64,000 nt of DNA from Pseudoips prasinana (Eukaryota > Arthropoda > Insecta > Lepidoptera > Nolidae): positions 17,323,501 through 17,387,500 of the forward strand of contig OX621250.1 of assembly GCA_951640165.1 (NCBI GenBank), written 5' to 3'. The translations under genes were made by a program, and so were the position numbers. The notes beneath the pieces were generated by a model. It had not been told where the DNA came from. It worked only from the letters and a program-made list of their open reading frames with translations, and made no database searches. Every line of letters begins with the position of its first letter. Position 1 is the stretch's first letter. Shown here piece by piece: positions 31,410 to 42,268 of the stretch.

Positions 31410-32691
31410 GGTCTTTACCTATGAAATTGCCGTTTTGTATGAAAAAATTTAAACGAATTTTTTTCATGAATTTTTTTATTTGTATTAATCGAAATAATCA
31501 CCCATGCAATCAATGCATCTTTGCCATCGCAGTGGCAGTTTATTGATGCCCTTCTTAAAGAAATCAGCTGGACGGGAGGCAACAAATTCTTCAAAGGCAT
31601 TTTGTACTGCCTCTCGGGTATTGAATTTTTTTCCCGCCAAGAAGTTATCCAAATTCTGGAAAAAGTAGTAGTCTGTAGGCGCAAGGTCTGGTGAGTAGGG
31701 CGGATGACGGAGAGCTTCCAACCCCAGTTCTTGCAACTTGGAGACCGTCTGCTGTGCAGTATGAGGTCGCGCGTTGTCGTGCAGGAGCAGCGGAGACGAG
31801 CGATTGACCAATGCTGGTTGGAGATGCGCCAGCTTCTCCATCATTGTGCTCAGTTCTTCACAGTACACATCTGCAGTAATGCTCACCCCGTTTGGTAAGA
31901 AGCTGTGATGAATCACACCGGCGCTAGACCACCAAACAGTGACCATCACTTTTCTAGGGGTAAGTTTTCGTTTAGGGCATTGTTTAGGTGCTGAACCAGG
32001 ATCCAACCAACTTGCTGAGCGCTTGCGGTTATCAAACAGAATCCATTTTTCATCGCAGGTAACAATGCGGTTCAAAATTCCTTCATTTGTGTGTCTGTTG
32101 AGCAGTGCAAGGCACGTCTCGACGCGTACTTCGCGCTGGCGATCATTGAGTTCGTGGGGCACCCATTTGTCAAGCTTTTTTACCTTGCCAATTTGACGCA
32201 AATGGACCAATATTGTTTTGACGCTAACGTCGAAAGCTGCTGCTAATTCAGCCGTAGATTGTGTATCATCAGCTTCCACAACCGCCTTTAATTCGTCATT
32301 GTCGACCAAAGTCTTCGGACGACCGCGAGGTTCATTTTTCAGGTCGAAATTTCCAGAATGGAAGCGAGCAAACCAATAACAGGTGGTGCGTTGGTTTGTA
32401 GTGTTAGCTCCGTAAACGTCGTTGATGTTGCGTGCCGCTTGTGCCGCGTTGCTGCCACGACGGTACTCATATTCCATAATTACTCGAATTTTTAACGTAT
32501 CCATGATGACGAAAAAGATTGAAATGCGATGAAAATGTAACACTAATCAATAAAGAAATGACTACTTTTGGAAAAAAGAATCCATGTTTTTAAAATAAAA
32601 TTAATTTGAAATTAGAATTCTTAGCCAAACAAAAATTATTTTGATTTGAAATGGCCAGTACTGCAGAACGGCAATTTCATAGGTAAAGACC
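31410..32691 (-). mobile_element. mariner transposon with intact transposase and TIRs
   Basis: The 1,282-bp element is bounded by inverted repeats beginning GGTCTTTACCTATGAAATTG (31410 onward, and reverse from 32691). Both flanks are TA (31408-31409 and 32692-32693), the target duplication of the Tc1/mariner superfamily. It lies inside element E, whose sequence continues on both sides. Confidence 0.95.
31485..32504 (-). CDS. mariner transposase (DD34D), apparently intact
   Basis: The frame encodes 339 residues from the methionine at 32504 (MDTLKIRVIMEYEYRRG), the usual start position and length for mariner. A longer frame begins 13 codons upstream but is less likely. The N-terminal half has two helix-turn-helix segments that bind the TIRs (AAQAARNINDVYG and STAELAAAFDVSVKTI) and the linker motif WVPHEL. 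The catalytic triad is D in TCDEKW, D in LLHDNARPHTA and D in YSPDLAPTDYYFF, with 34 residues between the last two. The enzyme cuts and pastes the element at TA sites. No stop or frameshift is visible, so activity is possible; this is inference. Confidence 0.95.
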   Translation of the reverse strand: MDTLKIRVIMEYEYRRGSNAAQAARNINDVYGANTTNQRTTCYWFARFHSGNFDLKNEPRGRPKTLVDNDELKAVVEADDTQSTAELAAAFDVSVKTILVHLRQIGKVKKLDKWVPHELNDRQREVRVETCLALLNRHTNEGILNRIVTCDEKWILFDNRKRSASWLDPGSAPKQCPKRKLTPRKVMVTVWWSSAGVIHHSFLPNGVSITADVYCEELSTMMEKLAHLQPALVNRSSPLLLHDNARPHTAQQTVSKLQELGLEALRHPPYSPDLAPTDYYFFQNLDNFLAGKKFNTREAVQNAFEEFVASRPADFFKKGINKLPLRWQRCIDCMGDYFD

Positions 32692-32693
32692 TA

Positions 32694-32745
32694 ATATTAA
32701 ATGTACAGTTTTGACTTTCCTACGATTTTATTATATGTATAGATG
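32694..32745 (+). repeat. Element E, third copy, right part
   Basis: It resumes with ATGTACAGTTTTGACTTTCC and CTACGATTTTATTATATG after the mariner. Confidence 0.85.
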
Positions 32746-32842
32746 TGTCGGCGTAAAATTTATCTAAATTATCATCAGCCGAAAGACGTCCACTGCTGGA
32801 CAAAGGCCTCCCCCAAAGATCTCCACAATTGCCGGTCTTGCG

Positions 32843-35800
32843 CTATCCGCATCCAGCGATTTCCAGCGACCCGCATAAGATCATCGGTCCATCTTGTGTG
32901 GGCAGGCCCCCTGCCCACGCTGCGTCTTCCAGTTCGTGGTCGCCACTCGAGAACCTTTCTGCCCCAGCGGCCGTCGGCTTGGCAGTTTTTACGGCTATGT
33001 CGGTTATTTTGGTTCGCCTGTGGATCTCAACATTTCTGATTCTATCTCGCAGGGAAACTCCAAGCATAGCCCTTTCCATTGCTCTTTGGGTGACCTTGAG
33101 CCGCCTGATAAGGCCCATAGTGAGCGACCACGTCTCTGTTCCGTAAGTCATCACTGGCAACACACACTGGTCGAAGACTTTCGACTTGAGACACTGCGGT
33201 ATTTGGGACGAGAAGATATTACGTAGCTTCCCGAAAGCTGCCCAGCCAAGTTGGATTCTACGATTGACCTCCTTCTCGAAGTTGGACCTACCTAGTTGGA
33301 TGGTCTGTCCTAGGTAAATATAGTTCTCTACAACTGCAACATGGATGTTCGACATGATTTTCGTCTTATCCATGTTCATCTTTAGACCCACTTGTTGAGA
33401 GACTGTGCTGAGGCCATCGAGCATTGTACCGAGGTCGTCAAGGGTCTCAGCTATGACTACTATATCGTCGGCAAATCGAAGGAGGGTGATGTACTCGCCA
33501 TTGACATTAATCCCAAAGCCTTTCCAGTCCAGAAGCTTGAAGACATCTTCCAATGCAGCGGTGAACAGTTTCGGAGATATAACATCTCCCTGTCACACAC
33601 CTCGCTGCAAGTGGATAGGTTTCGAGTTCTGGTCCTGGAGTCGCACTGACATAGTGGCGTTTTCGTAGAAACATTTTACCCCTCGATATACCGGTAGTCG
33701 ATTTGGCACCTTTGGAGAGACCTCAGTACGGCCCAAGTTTCGATCGAATCAAAGGCTTTCTCATAGTCCACAAACGCTAAGCATAATGGCTGGTTATACT
33801 CTTCGGTCTTCTGTATAACCTGCCGCAGCGTATGTATGTGGTCTATGGTACTAAAGCCTTTACGGAAACCGGCTTGTTCGGGAGGCTGGAAGTCGTCAAA
33901 CCTGCGTGCGAGACGATTCATAATGACCCTCGAAAACAACTTGTAAACATGGCTCAGCAGTGTGATGGGTCTGTAATTCTTCAAGAGGGTTTTATCGCCC
34001 TTTTTAAAGAAGAGCACCACCACACCCCTGTGCCATGCTTGTGGCGTTTGACCTTCTAGTATAAATAGTCAAAGTCAAAGTAACTTTATTCCGTAAAAAA
34101 ATTACATTTATGTGGAATCGTCATATTTTTTTTACCCTACCGTGCAGTGCATGTCGTGGTAGCTACTGAGAAACACTGCAAGAAAACTCAGTAGGAATCC
34201 TTTTTAAAATAAAATATACTTAAGATTAATTACAATCATGTGTGTTGACTCAGAACAACTCCATCCCAAGCACTTTTATCACTTAAATAATCAGAAATTT
34301 TGAAATAAGCCCTGCTACACAATTTGGCTTTAATAATTCTTTTAAACTTATTCGTAGACAATTTTCTAATATCATTGGGAAGTTTGTTATAAAATCTTAA
34401 ACATTGCCGCATAAAAGAGTTACTTATTTTGTGCAGACGGGTAGTATGCAATATGAGATTATTCTTAAATCTAGTATTTACATTATGTGTATCGCTCCTT
34501 TTACAGAAGGAATCGATATTTTTATGCACATATAGTAAGTTTTCATATATATACTGAGATGGTACAGTTAGAATGTTGACCTCTTTGAATTTTTATCTTA
34601 GAGACACTCTCGGGCTAAGATTATAGATAGCTCTTACAGCTCTTTTTTGCAATATAAATATGGTGTTAATGTCAGCAGAGCTACCCCAGAGAAGAATTCC
34701 ATAGGATATTACACTATGAAAATAACTGAAATAAACCATTCTAGCTGTCTCAACATCAGTCAGCCGTCTAATAGTTTAACTTCTGAAGGGCCCGTAGGAT
34801 TGGTGTACCTCCATCCTCCTTCAGAAGCTCTGCCGTAACTCCATCATCACCAGGCGCCTTGTTGTTCTTAAGCTGTTCGAGAGCCATTCTAATCTCGGCT
34901 GACGTCCGGGATGTCGTCAGTGAAGTATTGGGTTAGTCGTGCTCTGGGATCTGAGGCACAACTCTCGACAGGTGACTGGGTTTTCGTATACAGCTGTCCG
35001 TAGAACCTCTCGATCTCACCCAGCAACTCAAGTCTAGACGTGACGATTCTGCCATCCTCAGTCTTCAGCTTCGTCAGTTGGCTCTGTCCAACAGACAGTT
35101 CTCTTGCAAACACTTTAGAGCCTTTGTTCCGCTCAATGCCTTCTTTAATACAATTTGTATTAAAATGGCGCGTGTCGCGAGTCAAAGACTTTGAGATCTG
35201 TCTGTTGAGCTGCCGGTATCTGGTAGCATCATCAGAGGATGTCAGAACGATTTTCTGTCTTTCGTCTATAAACTGCAGGGTATAGTCAGAGATCTTTTTG
35301 GTTCTGTTTGTACGGTGGGCCTTGAAGACCTTAGACCCAGCCGTATGGACAGCTTCTACGAGCTTGTCGTGGTATGAGTCCACTTCCTCGCAACCTGCTA
35401 GGCATTCGAAACGGTTTTGCAGTTCGTGCTGAAAGGGTTCAGGGTTTTGGATGTGGATGGGTAAAGGTCGGAGCGTAGACTTTATCAGTCGGGACCTCTG
35501 GAGCTTGAAATTTAGGTTCAATGAGCCTCTCACCAGTCTGTGATCTATCCCGGTTTTAACCGTATTGATCACTGAGACGTCATTGAACATCTGTCTACTC
35601 GACGACAAGATAAAGTCTATCTCGTTTTTTGTTTTATCATCGGGGCTTACCCAGGTCCATTTGCGGTTTTCCGGCTTCTTGAAAAAGGAGTTCATCATAG
35701 AGAATCTCCATGAAGTCGGCCAACATTTGGCCCCGGGGATTCCGGTCTCCAGTTCCAAATTGCCCCACTCTCAGCTCATTCCCGAATCGTTTACCCAGCT

Positions 35801-36374
35801 TCGCGTTAAAGTCCCCCATGACCACAGTGAAATAAGAGTTCGAGGTATGTATGGCTCTAGAAATATCCTCATACATGACCTCAACCTCATCGTCAGAGTG
35901 CGTCGAAGTAGGCGCGTAAACCTGTATGACCTTCAACAAATACCGCTTGGTAATTCTGAGTATAAGGTACGCAACCCTAGTCGACACACTCTCGATTTTC
36001 ACTATGTTGTGGACGAGGGACTTGTGGACTATGAACCCAACACCACCTTGGGACAGTTGGTCGCCCTCCCTGAAATAGAGCAGATTCCCGGATTTCGGGA
36101 TTATCGCGTCTTCCCCCTCTCTTCGGACTTCAGATAATCCTATTATGTCCCAATGTAACCTGCTCCATTCTTCCTCCAGTTCGATCATCTTCTCGTCGGT
36201 CCGCAGTGTGCGTGTGTTGTATGTTGCCAGGGCCAGAGGTCGTCGGTTTTGGTAACGCAGAATCTGCCGGGGATTCTTAGCACCCCCTGCCCTGCCGTAA
36301 CCACGGCTGTTACCACGGCTGGGAATAGCAGGGCTGCCGGGGACTGGGGGCCGCGGTTTATTTGTGTCCATCAT
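32843..36374 (-). pseudogene. RTE endonuclease/reverse transcriptase, multiply broken
   Basis: The endonuclease frame (36374-35637, start MMDTNKPRPPVPGS) has WDIIGLSEVRR, VVMGDFNAKLG and, after a frameshift near 35700, GIDHRLVRGS. The linker and first RT motif follow (35758-34889), with a frameshift near 34892 before NNKAPGDDGVTAELL. A jockey fragment then intervenes. RT continues at 34023-33676 (LKNYRPITLLSHVYKL, FVDYEKAFDSIET), a CGA-to-TGA type stop breaks GV-QGDVISP near 33594, and 33553-32843 carries FADDIVV and the C-terminus. Normal RTE elements code this as one protein that nicks DNA and reverse-transcribes. Confidence 0.88.
34061..34781 (-). mobile_element. Jockey-like LINE 3' fragment inside RTE copy 2
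   Basis: On the minus strand the ORF2 end starts abruptly with RRLTDVETARMVYFSYFHS and continues GILLWGSSADINTIF, with a TAA after VSLR. The 34529-34236 frame ends LSDKSAWDGVVLSQHT. The 3' end is at the left, where GTCAAAGTCAAAGTAACTTT meets the RTE. It is related to the LINE at 5839-8806. A few bases of RTE appear lost at the junction. Confidence 0.85.
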
Positions 36375-36556
36375 GTGGGAGGATATGCCATAATCGCCGC
36401 GCTTGGCAGACGGGTTGGCGATCGCAGTAAGGTGGACATGGTACTCAGGAGAACGCTGCTGCCCATTCTCTGGTATATATTCCCTCGGGACGACTTCTAC
36501 GTCCCCCCACGGGATGAGAGGGGGTGGTGATATTCTCTAGGCCGTCACCACACAGC

Positions 36557-37394
36557 CCCATCTAAATTATATAATCTATTAATTATATGTTTGTATTTTG
36601 AAATATATAAATATGTTTATGACTGATGAACATATTTATATATTTCTACATACATACATGGCTGGTTGGTATAGTACAGGTCCTATTTTGCGATTAGATG
36701 ACAGTGTGTTACTTGCGACAAGAAATAAAAAGTTTTGATTGTAATCAACCCAAAATTTTTCATTTATATATTAGTCTGATGGACTATAACCATGTAGATA
36801 CCATGTTTGAGCGAATTAATATTTAATTTTGGGTGTATGTTCTATTTTTGTGATATCACACTAGATACTTAAGGTAAAACTAATGACTGGAATAATTATC
36901 TTAAACATAACCATACAGTTAGTTATAGATAGTAAAAATATTCCATTTTGTGATAGATTTTCGATTCGATCTCTCTGTTTGTTAATCCATTAATCACAAG
37001 CGCAGATGTGTTTTATCTGTCTATTCATGTACACGACTGTATATATACATATTTATAAATAGAGGCTCATATAAAAATTCAAATTGGAATAACATTCATC
37101 ATACTTCGGAGCAAATTATTAGCTTTTATTTATTAATTCTGTTCTATCATTTGATATATCTGTTAGTAAACCTTTAAAAGTACACGAGCTATATAAAATA
37201 CAATTGATATGGGTATTGATGGGATTGCCATGCAGATTATTGAGTCAGGGACGTTCCAAGAGACGCATATTGAAGGCTTCACAGCCATCAACAGGGAATA
37301 ATGCGTCTCGATGATGGCACCTATCCGTGGCAATACTAACATTACGAGTATGCTTAGCGTCCTTGTAATGCAGCTCTATGTTGCATTTTAGTCT
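36557..37394. other. AT-rich stretch without recognisable gene (duplicated at 44802-45639)
   Basis: Contains a 16-bp-arm inverted repeat GAAATATATAAATATG...CATATTTATATATTTC (36600-36646). No coding frame was recognised. Confidence 0.45.
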
Positions 37395-37878
37395 ATGTTT
37401 TTTAAGGTTTAACCGGACTAGTCCCTCGCTCTTACTGAACATGAAATAACACGGCGGTGAAGTTCAGGCATTTCGCGAGGTAACGCTTTATCTAGGATCC
37501 CACAATAGATCCCTTTTAATCAGAAAGAAACAAAGAGAAGTTAGAAACTGAAAAGGTTCCACTTCTCTCCAAAGTAAAGAGGAGACAGGATGATATAACA
37601 AGGCTGGAGCCTTATAAAACCAGAGAATTGCAACTAGAGAAGCCAGCTGCAAAAGCATCGAGGATCAGTTTTTAAGGCTGTTATGTTTAAGTGCAATAGT
37701 AGGTATAGCAAAAGCGCTTAATAACACGGAAGTTGTTCCTTATTGCTAGAAGATCTGTATAATAAACTACTCCAGATATTGGTTGCAAGCTATTTAAGAT
37801 AATATCACGCTCATTTCGCCAGAGATCACACTCCCAAAGTGTGTGGTGGGCAGTTTGTTCATATCCGCTATTTTATGT
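37395..37878 (-). mobile_element. R1-like LINE 3' end (second family member)
   Basis: It matches the 3' part of the LINE at 22144-23160. The short remaining ORF reads YEQTAHHTLWECDLWRNERD at about 37800-37870 (minus). The rest is 3' UTR including GGACTAGTCCCTC and GCAACTAGAGAAGCCAGCTG. Truncated near 37878. Confidence 0.8.
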
Positions 37879-38239
37879 TGTTTATGTTTACAGATTTTTA
37901 TTTTAGACAAAGTCCATGGTAATAGTTCGCTTTAATTATAATAGTAAATTCTTACTAACAGACCCACTCAATCATTTAAATCCCTTTTTCTTATACACAA
38001 TATCATAGTATTTCTGTATATACTGGTTTAGTAATAAGTTACAAGAATAATGTATAACGGCTGCTTCTCCCTCTTGTCAAATAGCCCCAAGCTATTCGTT
38101 ACAAGGATGTCAAAGATCATGTAAACGACATGTTAAATAAAACAATACATACAAGAGCTGAACAATATTTCGCGATGCGGTAGCGGCCTCAAATTAGCGG
38201 CTAAATTATATTATTGTACTTTTTCTACTACATTAATAA

Positions 38240-38520
38240 CTAAAATATAAAATAAAATAAAAAAGGTATTTATTCACGTAGACTTTAAAAAAGCGCTTGT
38301 CAGAACATATTCGTAGTAATATATAATTAATTTATAATTATTTCTAGGTACATATAGATATTTAGGTACACGGATTGTAGGAAATAATTTACAATAAGAT
38401 TTATTTTATAACAGTAACGATATTTAACTAACTCAAATTAAGTTATTGTCAAGGACTAACTAACTAATTAGATACTGTACTAAGTGTAGGTACTGTTTTA
38501 TTGTATTAAGTTAAAACTGT
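38240..38520 (-). mobile_element. 3' UTR fragment of the jockey-type LINE seen at 5839
   Basis: It shares TTATTCACGTAGACTTTAAA and AAAGCGCTTGT and then a diverging 3' UTR with 5839-6120. No ORF remains. It lies in the 1,227-bp segment (38190-39416) absent from the second tandem copy. Confidence 0.8.
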
Positions 38521-39159
38521 CTATTATTTCTTTAATTCAATTATTAACGAATAATTTACTACGAATAATTTATAGAGCTCTGCATTCTGACTTAAACACA
38601 GATAATTATTTTGTTTTTAGTCCCATCTGATTTGGCGACTATTAGACAATCTACATAATAAATTTAATTTACATTTTCTACAAAATTTTGTTATAAAATG
38701 CATGACGCGCGTGAGAATTAAAAAAATTTAACCGTCAATATGCTAAAACGTAGCCAGACAGTTTTTAATAAAAAGTTTCCAGTATAAGACCAACAGTATC
38801 CTCCCGAGCCTTATTCATTGGAGGTCCCTCAAGTTACGTACTTATTTACATATGTACTTTCGCGACGCATCATCTTCGGATTAAGCCGTCGGTTTCTTTT
38901 TCTGTCTGTGAATAAAGTGGATAGGTGCTGCCTTTTTAACATTCACGTTTATGTTATTTTTTTGTACAAACGCCAGCGCATCCAGCTACCCCAATCTGTC
39001 AAATTTCTTTTATTTATTTTCAACTTTATCACAAAAGCACAAGGTTTACTTTCAATTGGGGACATTTGACAGATTAGGGTATATACATCACCAAGTCAGC
39101 AGAGAGGCATACGATAGCCAGTCACAGCTGAGTAACGGATTAAATAATTGTAACAAAGA

Positions 39160-40515
39160 ATGAGCTGTATTCAAACGAATGATCATCTAGTGAGTAAGTT
39201 TATGAGTTATAACTGTAAGTCATTAAGGAGTTCAACTTTTTGTATACAAAATTTATGGACGTACATTGATCTAATTGCGTTGCAAGAAACCTGGCTGCTG
39301 CCACATGAAATTTCTACGTTAGGTAACATTAATGTAGATTTTGAATATTTCGGGAAGTCGGCCGTAGATACAGCGACGGGCGTGCTGCGTGGTAAAAAGT
39401 ATGGCGAGGTTGCACTGCTATGGAGAAAATCGGTATTTACTTCTGTTTCTATTGTTCCATGCGTGAGTGACCGGATAGCGGTAATAAAAGCAACCTGCGC
39501 TGACCGCACGGTACTGTGTATTAATGTTTATATGCCTACTAATTCAGTCGACAACTTAACTGAGTTTAGAAATTGTATGAGTGAAATTGCAGCTATAGTG
39601 GAGAGTTCAAACTTAGAATTTGTATATATTCTCGGCGATTTTAACGCACATCCCGGTGAATTGTTTAGTCGAGAAATGGTTAACTATTGCGAAGAACAAA
39701 AATGGTGTTGTGCCAATTATCTCAAACTAGGTTTGAACTCTGACACTTACACCTTTGTTAGTGACGCCTGTGGGGGTAGACGTTGGCTTGACCATTGTCT
39801 TGTGACTGAGGCAGCGTGGAAAACACTAGAGAAAGTTGAAGTAAAACAAGATGTATTCTGGTCTGACCACTTTCCACTTGTCATACATGTCAACATGGGA
39901 ATTGTGAGGCCAACGAAGCCAGTCAATTGTCTCATAAACTGGGTGTTGTGGGGTGAAAGAGATGCTGCACAAATAGAAAGTTACGGTAGGTTGTGCACTG
40001 AAAAACTTAAAAATATCGACTTCCCACCCGAACTTCGTATAGGTAGTGACAAGTTTTGCACAAACATTAAACACAAAACTGTAATAGATAATTTGTACGA
40101 CTGTATTGTCAAATCACTAAGTGAAGCAGCCGAAGGCAGTTCCAAGCTAGGAGGCGGTGTGAAAAAGCGGCGTACTGTTACTGGATGGAACAAGCATGTC
40201 AAAGACGCTCACGGGAACGCCAGGAGGGCTTTTCTTAACTGGGTATGGCACCATAAGCCTAGAAGTGGGCCACTTTATGATAAAATGCATGAAACACGCA
40301 AACTGTTTAAGCAGAAATTAACGTATTGTCAAAATAACCAGGATAAAATCAAAGCGGATATTTTGGCTACTGCACACACAAATAAACGGTTTCAAAAGTT
40401 CTGGAAAGCTACCCAGAAAATGCAACCTAAGCCTGTAGTACCTGTGAGCATCAATGGTGGGTCTGATCCAAAGGGGATAGCGGACATGTTTAGGCAATAT
40501 TTTAGAGTAATATAA
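39160..40515 (+). CDS. LINE B APE-type endonuclease domain and linker (truncated ORF2)
   Basis: 451 residues from MSCIQTNDHLVSKFMSYNCK. The N-terminal 230 residues have the APE endonuclease motifs: LIALQETWLL (catalytic E), VYILGDFNAHPG (D and N) and FWSDHFPLVI (D and H). A basic linker follows. The frame ends at 40515 where the SINE begins; the RT continues beyond it at 40767. The endonuclease would nick target DNA for target-primed reverse transcription. RT similarity suggests a CR1/Rex1-like group, not resolved further. Confidence 0.82.
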   Translation: MSCIQTNDHLVSKFMSYNCKSLRSSTFCIQNLWTYIDLIALQETWLLPHEISTLGNINVDFEYFGKSAVDTATGVLRGKKYGEVALLWRKSVFTSVSIVPCVSDRIAVIKATCADRTVLCINVYMPTNSVDNLTEFRNCMSEIAAIVESSNLEFVYILGDFNAHPGELFSREMVNYCEEQKWCCANYLKLGLNSDTYTFVSDACGGRRWLDHCLVTEAAWKTLEKVEVKQDVFWSDHFPLVIHVNMGIVRPTKPVNCLINWVLWGERDAAQIESYGRLCTEKLKNIDFPPELRIGSDKFCTNIKHKTVIDNLYDCIVKSLSEAAEGSSKLGGGVKKRRTVTGWNKHVKDAHGNARRAFLNWVWHHKPRSGPLYDKMHETRKLFKQKLTYCQNNQDKIKADILATAHTNKRFQKFWKATQKMQPKPVVPVSINGGSDPKGIADMFRQYFRVI

Positions 40516-40520
40516 TAATA

Positions 40521-40766
40521 TCTAATATCTAGGGACAATGTTACACAGATCATCCTAGCCCCAAACTAAGCAAAGCTTGTACTATGGGTACCAGGCGACG
40601 ATATACATACTTATATAGATAGATAAATACTTAAATACATAGAAAACATCCATGACTCAGAAACAAATATTCGTGCTCATCACACAAATATTTGCACTTA
40701 CCGGGATTCGAACCCAGGACCACCAGCTTCGTAGGCAGGAGCACTACTAACTAGGCTACGGTGACC
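40521..40766 (-). repeat. S1 SINE inserted between EN and RT of LINE B
   Basis: Full head-to-tail S1 copy on the minus strand, with box B GGATTCGAACC (reverse) and the tail next to ATT-rich sequence at 40521. It separates the endonuclease frame from the RT frame. The same insertion is in the second tandem copy (47539-47784). Confidence 0.9.
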
Positions 40767-42086
40767 GTCATATCGCGCACTCAAAACGATAACACCGAGA
40801 TTAAACAGGGGACGTTGCTATCGGGTGAACCGATACGGATAGCGTGTAAAGAGGTGCGTGATATAATAAAATCTATGACGAGAGTAAGTCGCCCGGACAT
40901 GAATATCTCAGCATAGAGCACTTCCAAAATGCAGGTCCGCATCTCCCGAGGGTTCTGTCCATATTACTTAACTTTTGTCTGTGGCACTCATATCTGCCAA
41001 ACAGCCTGATGAAGACAATAGTTGTCCCAATCATAAAAAACAAAACAGGAGACGTGTCCGATAAAGACAACTATCAACCTATTTCTCTGGCAACTATATC
41101 AGCCAAAGTGCTTGATTGTGTGCTTGAGCGGCGGATTACCGGACAGCTCGGACTGCACGATGCCCAATTCGGTTTTAGACAGGGGTTATCAACAGAAGCA
41201 GCTATTCTGACGCTCAAGCATATGGTCAGGTACTATACAGACCGAAACACACCGGTGTACGCTGCTTTTTTGGATCTCTCCAAGGCATTTGATCTGGTTA
41301 ATTACAATATCCTGAGGGCAAAGATGCGTAAGCGAGGTATACCCGAAGATCTGGTAAGTATCTTTAAATACTGGTATGGCCACCAAACTAACCAGGTCAG
41401 ATGGTCGGGTGCCCTTTCGGAAATGTATGGATTGGAGTGTGGTGTGAGGCAGGGGAGTCTGACCTCGCCTGCTCTCTTCAATCTTTACATCAACGAGTTG
41501 GTCGGGGAGCTCGGCGAAACTGGTATGCTCAATTGAGGGTAAAATTGAGTGTGTTTTATTGAGCCCTTCAATCAGGGCACTCCGATGGCTGCTAGAGGTA
41601 TGTGCGAAATACGCATATACACACGGGTTGGTGTATAATGTAAAGAAAAGCGAGATGATGGTCTTCAGAGCTGGAACAAAGAAACCTGAGGTAATTCCCC
41701 CGGTTTACCTATATGGTGTGACCTTAAACAGAGTCACACAATTTAAATACCTGGGTCACATTCTAACCGAGTGTTTAAAGGATGATGAAGATATGGAGAG
41801 AGAACGGAGAGCGTTGTTGGTCCGATGTAACATGCTGGCCCGCAGGTTTGCACGTTGTACAGCTAAGGTTAAAATTACGCTGTTTAAAGCATTCTGCCAA
41901 ACCTTTTACACGTGCAGTCTGTGGGTTAGGTATACTCAGAGGGCCTACAACGCACTCCGTATACAATATAATAACGCGCTGAGGGTGCTATTGAAACTCC
42001 CAAGATTATGCAGCGCGTCAGGTATGCATGTGGAGGCGACAACTGATAGTTCCGATACAATTATCCGCAAGAGAACCGCCTCCTTG
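40767..42086 (+). pseudogene. LINE B reverse transcriptase lacking the YADD motif, first copy
   Basis: RT blocks: SPGHEYLSIEHFQNAGPHLP (after a frameshift near 40883), LMKTIVVPIIKNKTGD, NYQPISLATISAKVLD, GFRQGLSTEAAILTL, FLDLSKAFDLVNYN and GVRQGSLTSPALFNLYIN. A frameshift near 41525 follows, and the sequence goes from SIEGKIE to CVLLSPSIRALRWLL: the catalytic (S)YADDM between them is deleted. The C-terminal part continues to RKRTASL, where the duplication breakpoint cuts it. Confidence 0.85.
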
Positions 42087-42268
42087 TCTATGGTACTAAA
42101 GCCTTTACGGAAACCGGCTTGTTCGGGAGGCTGGAAGTCGTCAAACCTGCGTGCGAGACGATTCATAATGACCCTCGAAAACAACTTGTAAACATGGCTC
42201 AGCAGTGTGATGGGTCTGTAATTCTTCAAGAGGGTTTTATCGCCCTTTTTAAAGAAGAGCACCACCAC
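41945..42268 (-). other. Chimeric frame across the duplication junction
   Basis: A minus-strand frame joins RTE RT sequence (KGDKTLLKNYRPIT to GFRKGFSTID) to antisense LINE B sequence at 42086/42087. It exists only because of the tandem duplication. No evidence that it is expressed. Confidence 0.5.

Larger units (their letters stand above)
32755..36556 (-). mobile_element. RTE-clade LINE, copy 2, near full length, with nested jockey fragment
   Basis: From 5' UTR (36556-36375) through endonuclease, RT and C-terminus to the 3' GTCCACTGCTGGAC terminus near 32785. A jockey-like fragment at 34061-34781 splits the RT. The part from 33842 leftwards in the element is duplicated at 42087-44801. Confidence 0.92.
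33842..42086. repeat. Tandem segmental duplication, first unit (8,245 bp)
   Basis: Positions 33842-38189 match 42087-46434 (offset 8,245), and 39417-42086 match 46435-49104 (offset 7,018). The two units are head to tail with the junction at 42086/42087. Only about four single-base differences were noticed, all in the second part. Confidence 0.95.
39100..42086 (+). mobile_element. EN/RT LINE 'B', first copy (dead, cut at the duplication junction)
   Basis: It contains an endonuclease ORF, an S1 SINE insertion and a broken RT ORF. The 5' boundary is unclear; it may begin some way before 39160. The right end at 42086 is the duplication breakpoint and not the element's natural end, which is seen in the second copy. 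Confidence 0.85.

Noticed and set aside
35565..36137. 190-codon plus-strand frame (also at 43810-44382)
   Set aside because: Antisense of the RTE endonuclease; duplicated only because the whole segment is.
37245..37442. Small minus-strand frame (also at 45490-45687)
   Set aside because: Lies over the 3' UTR of an R1-like LINE; no domain.
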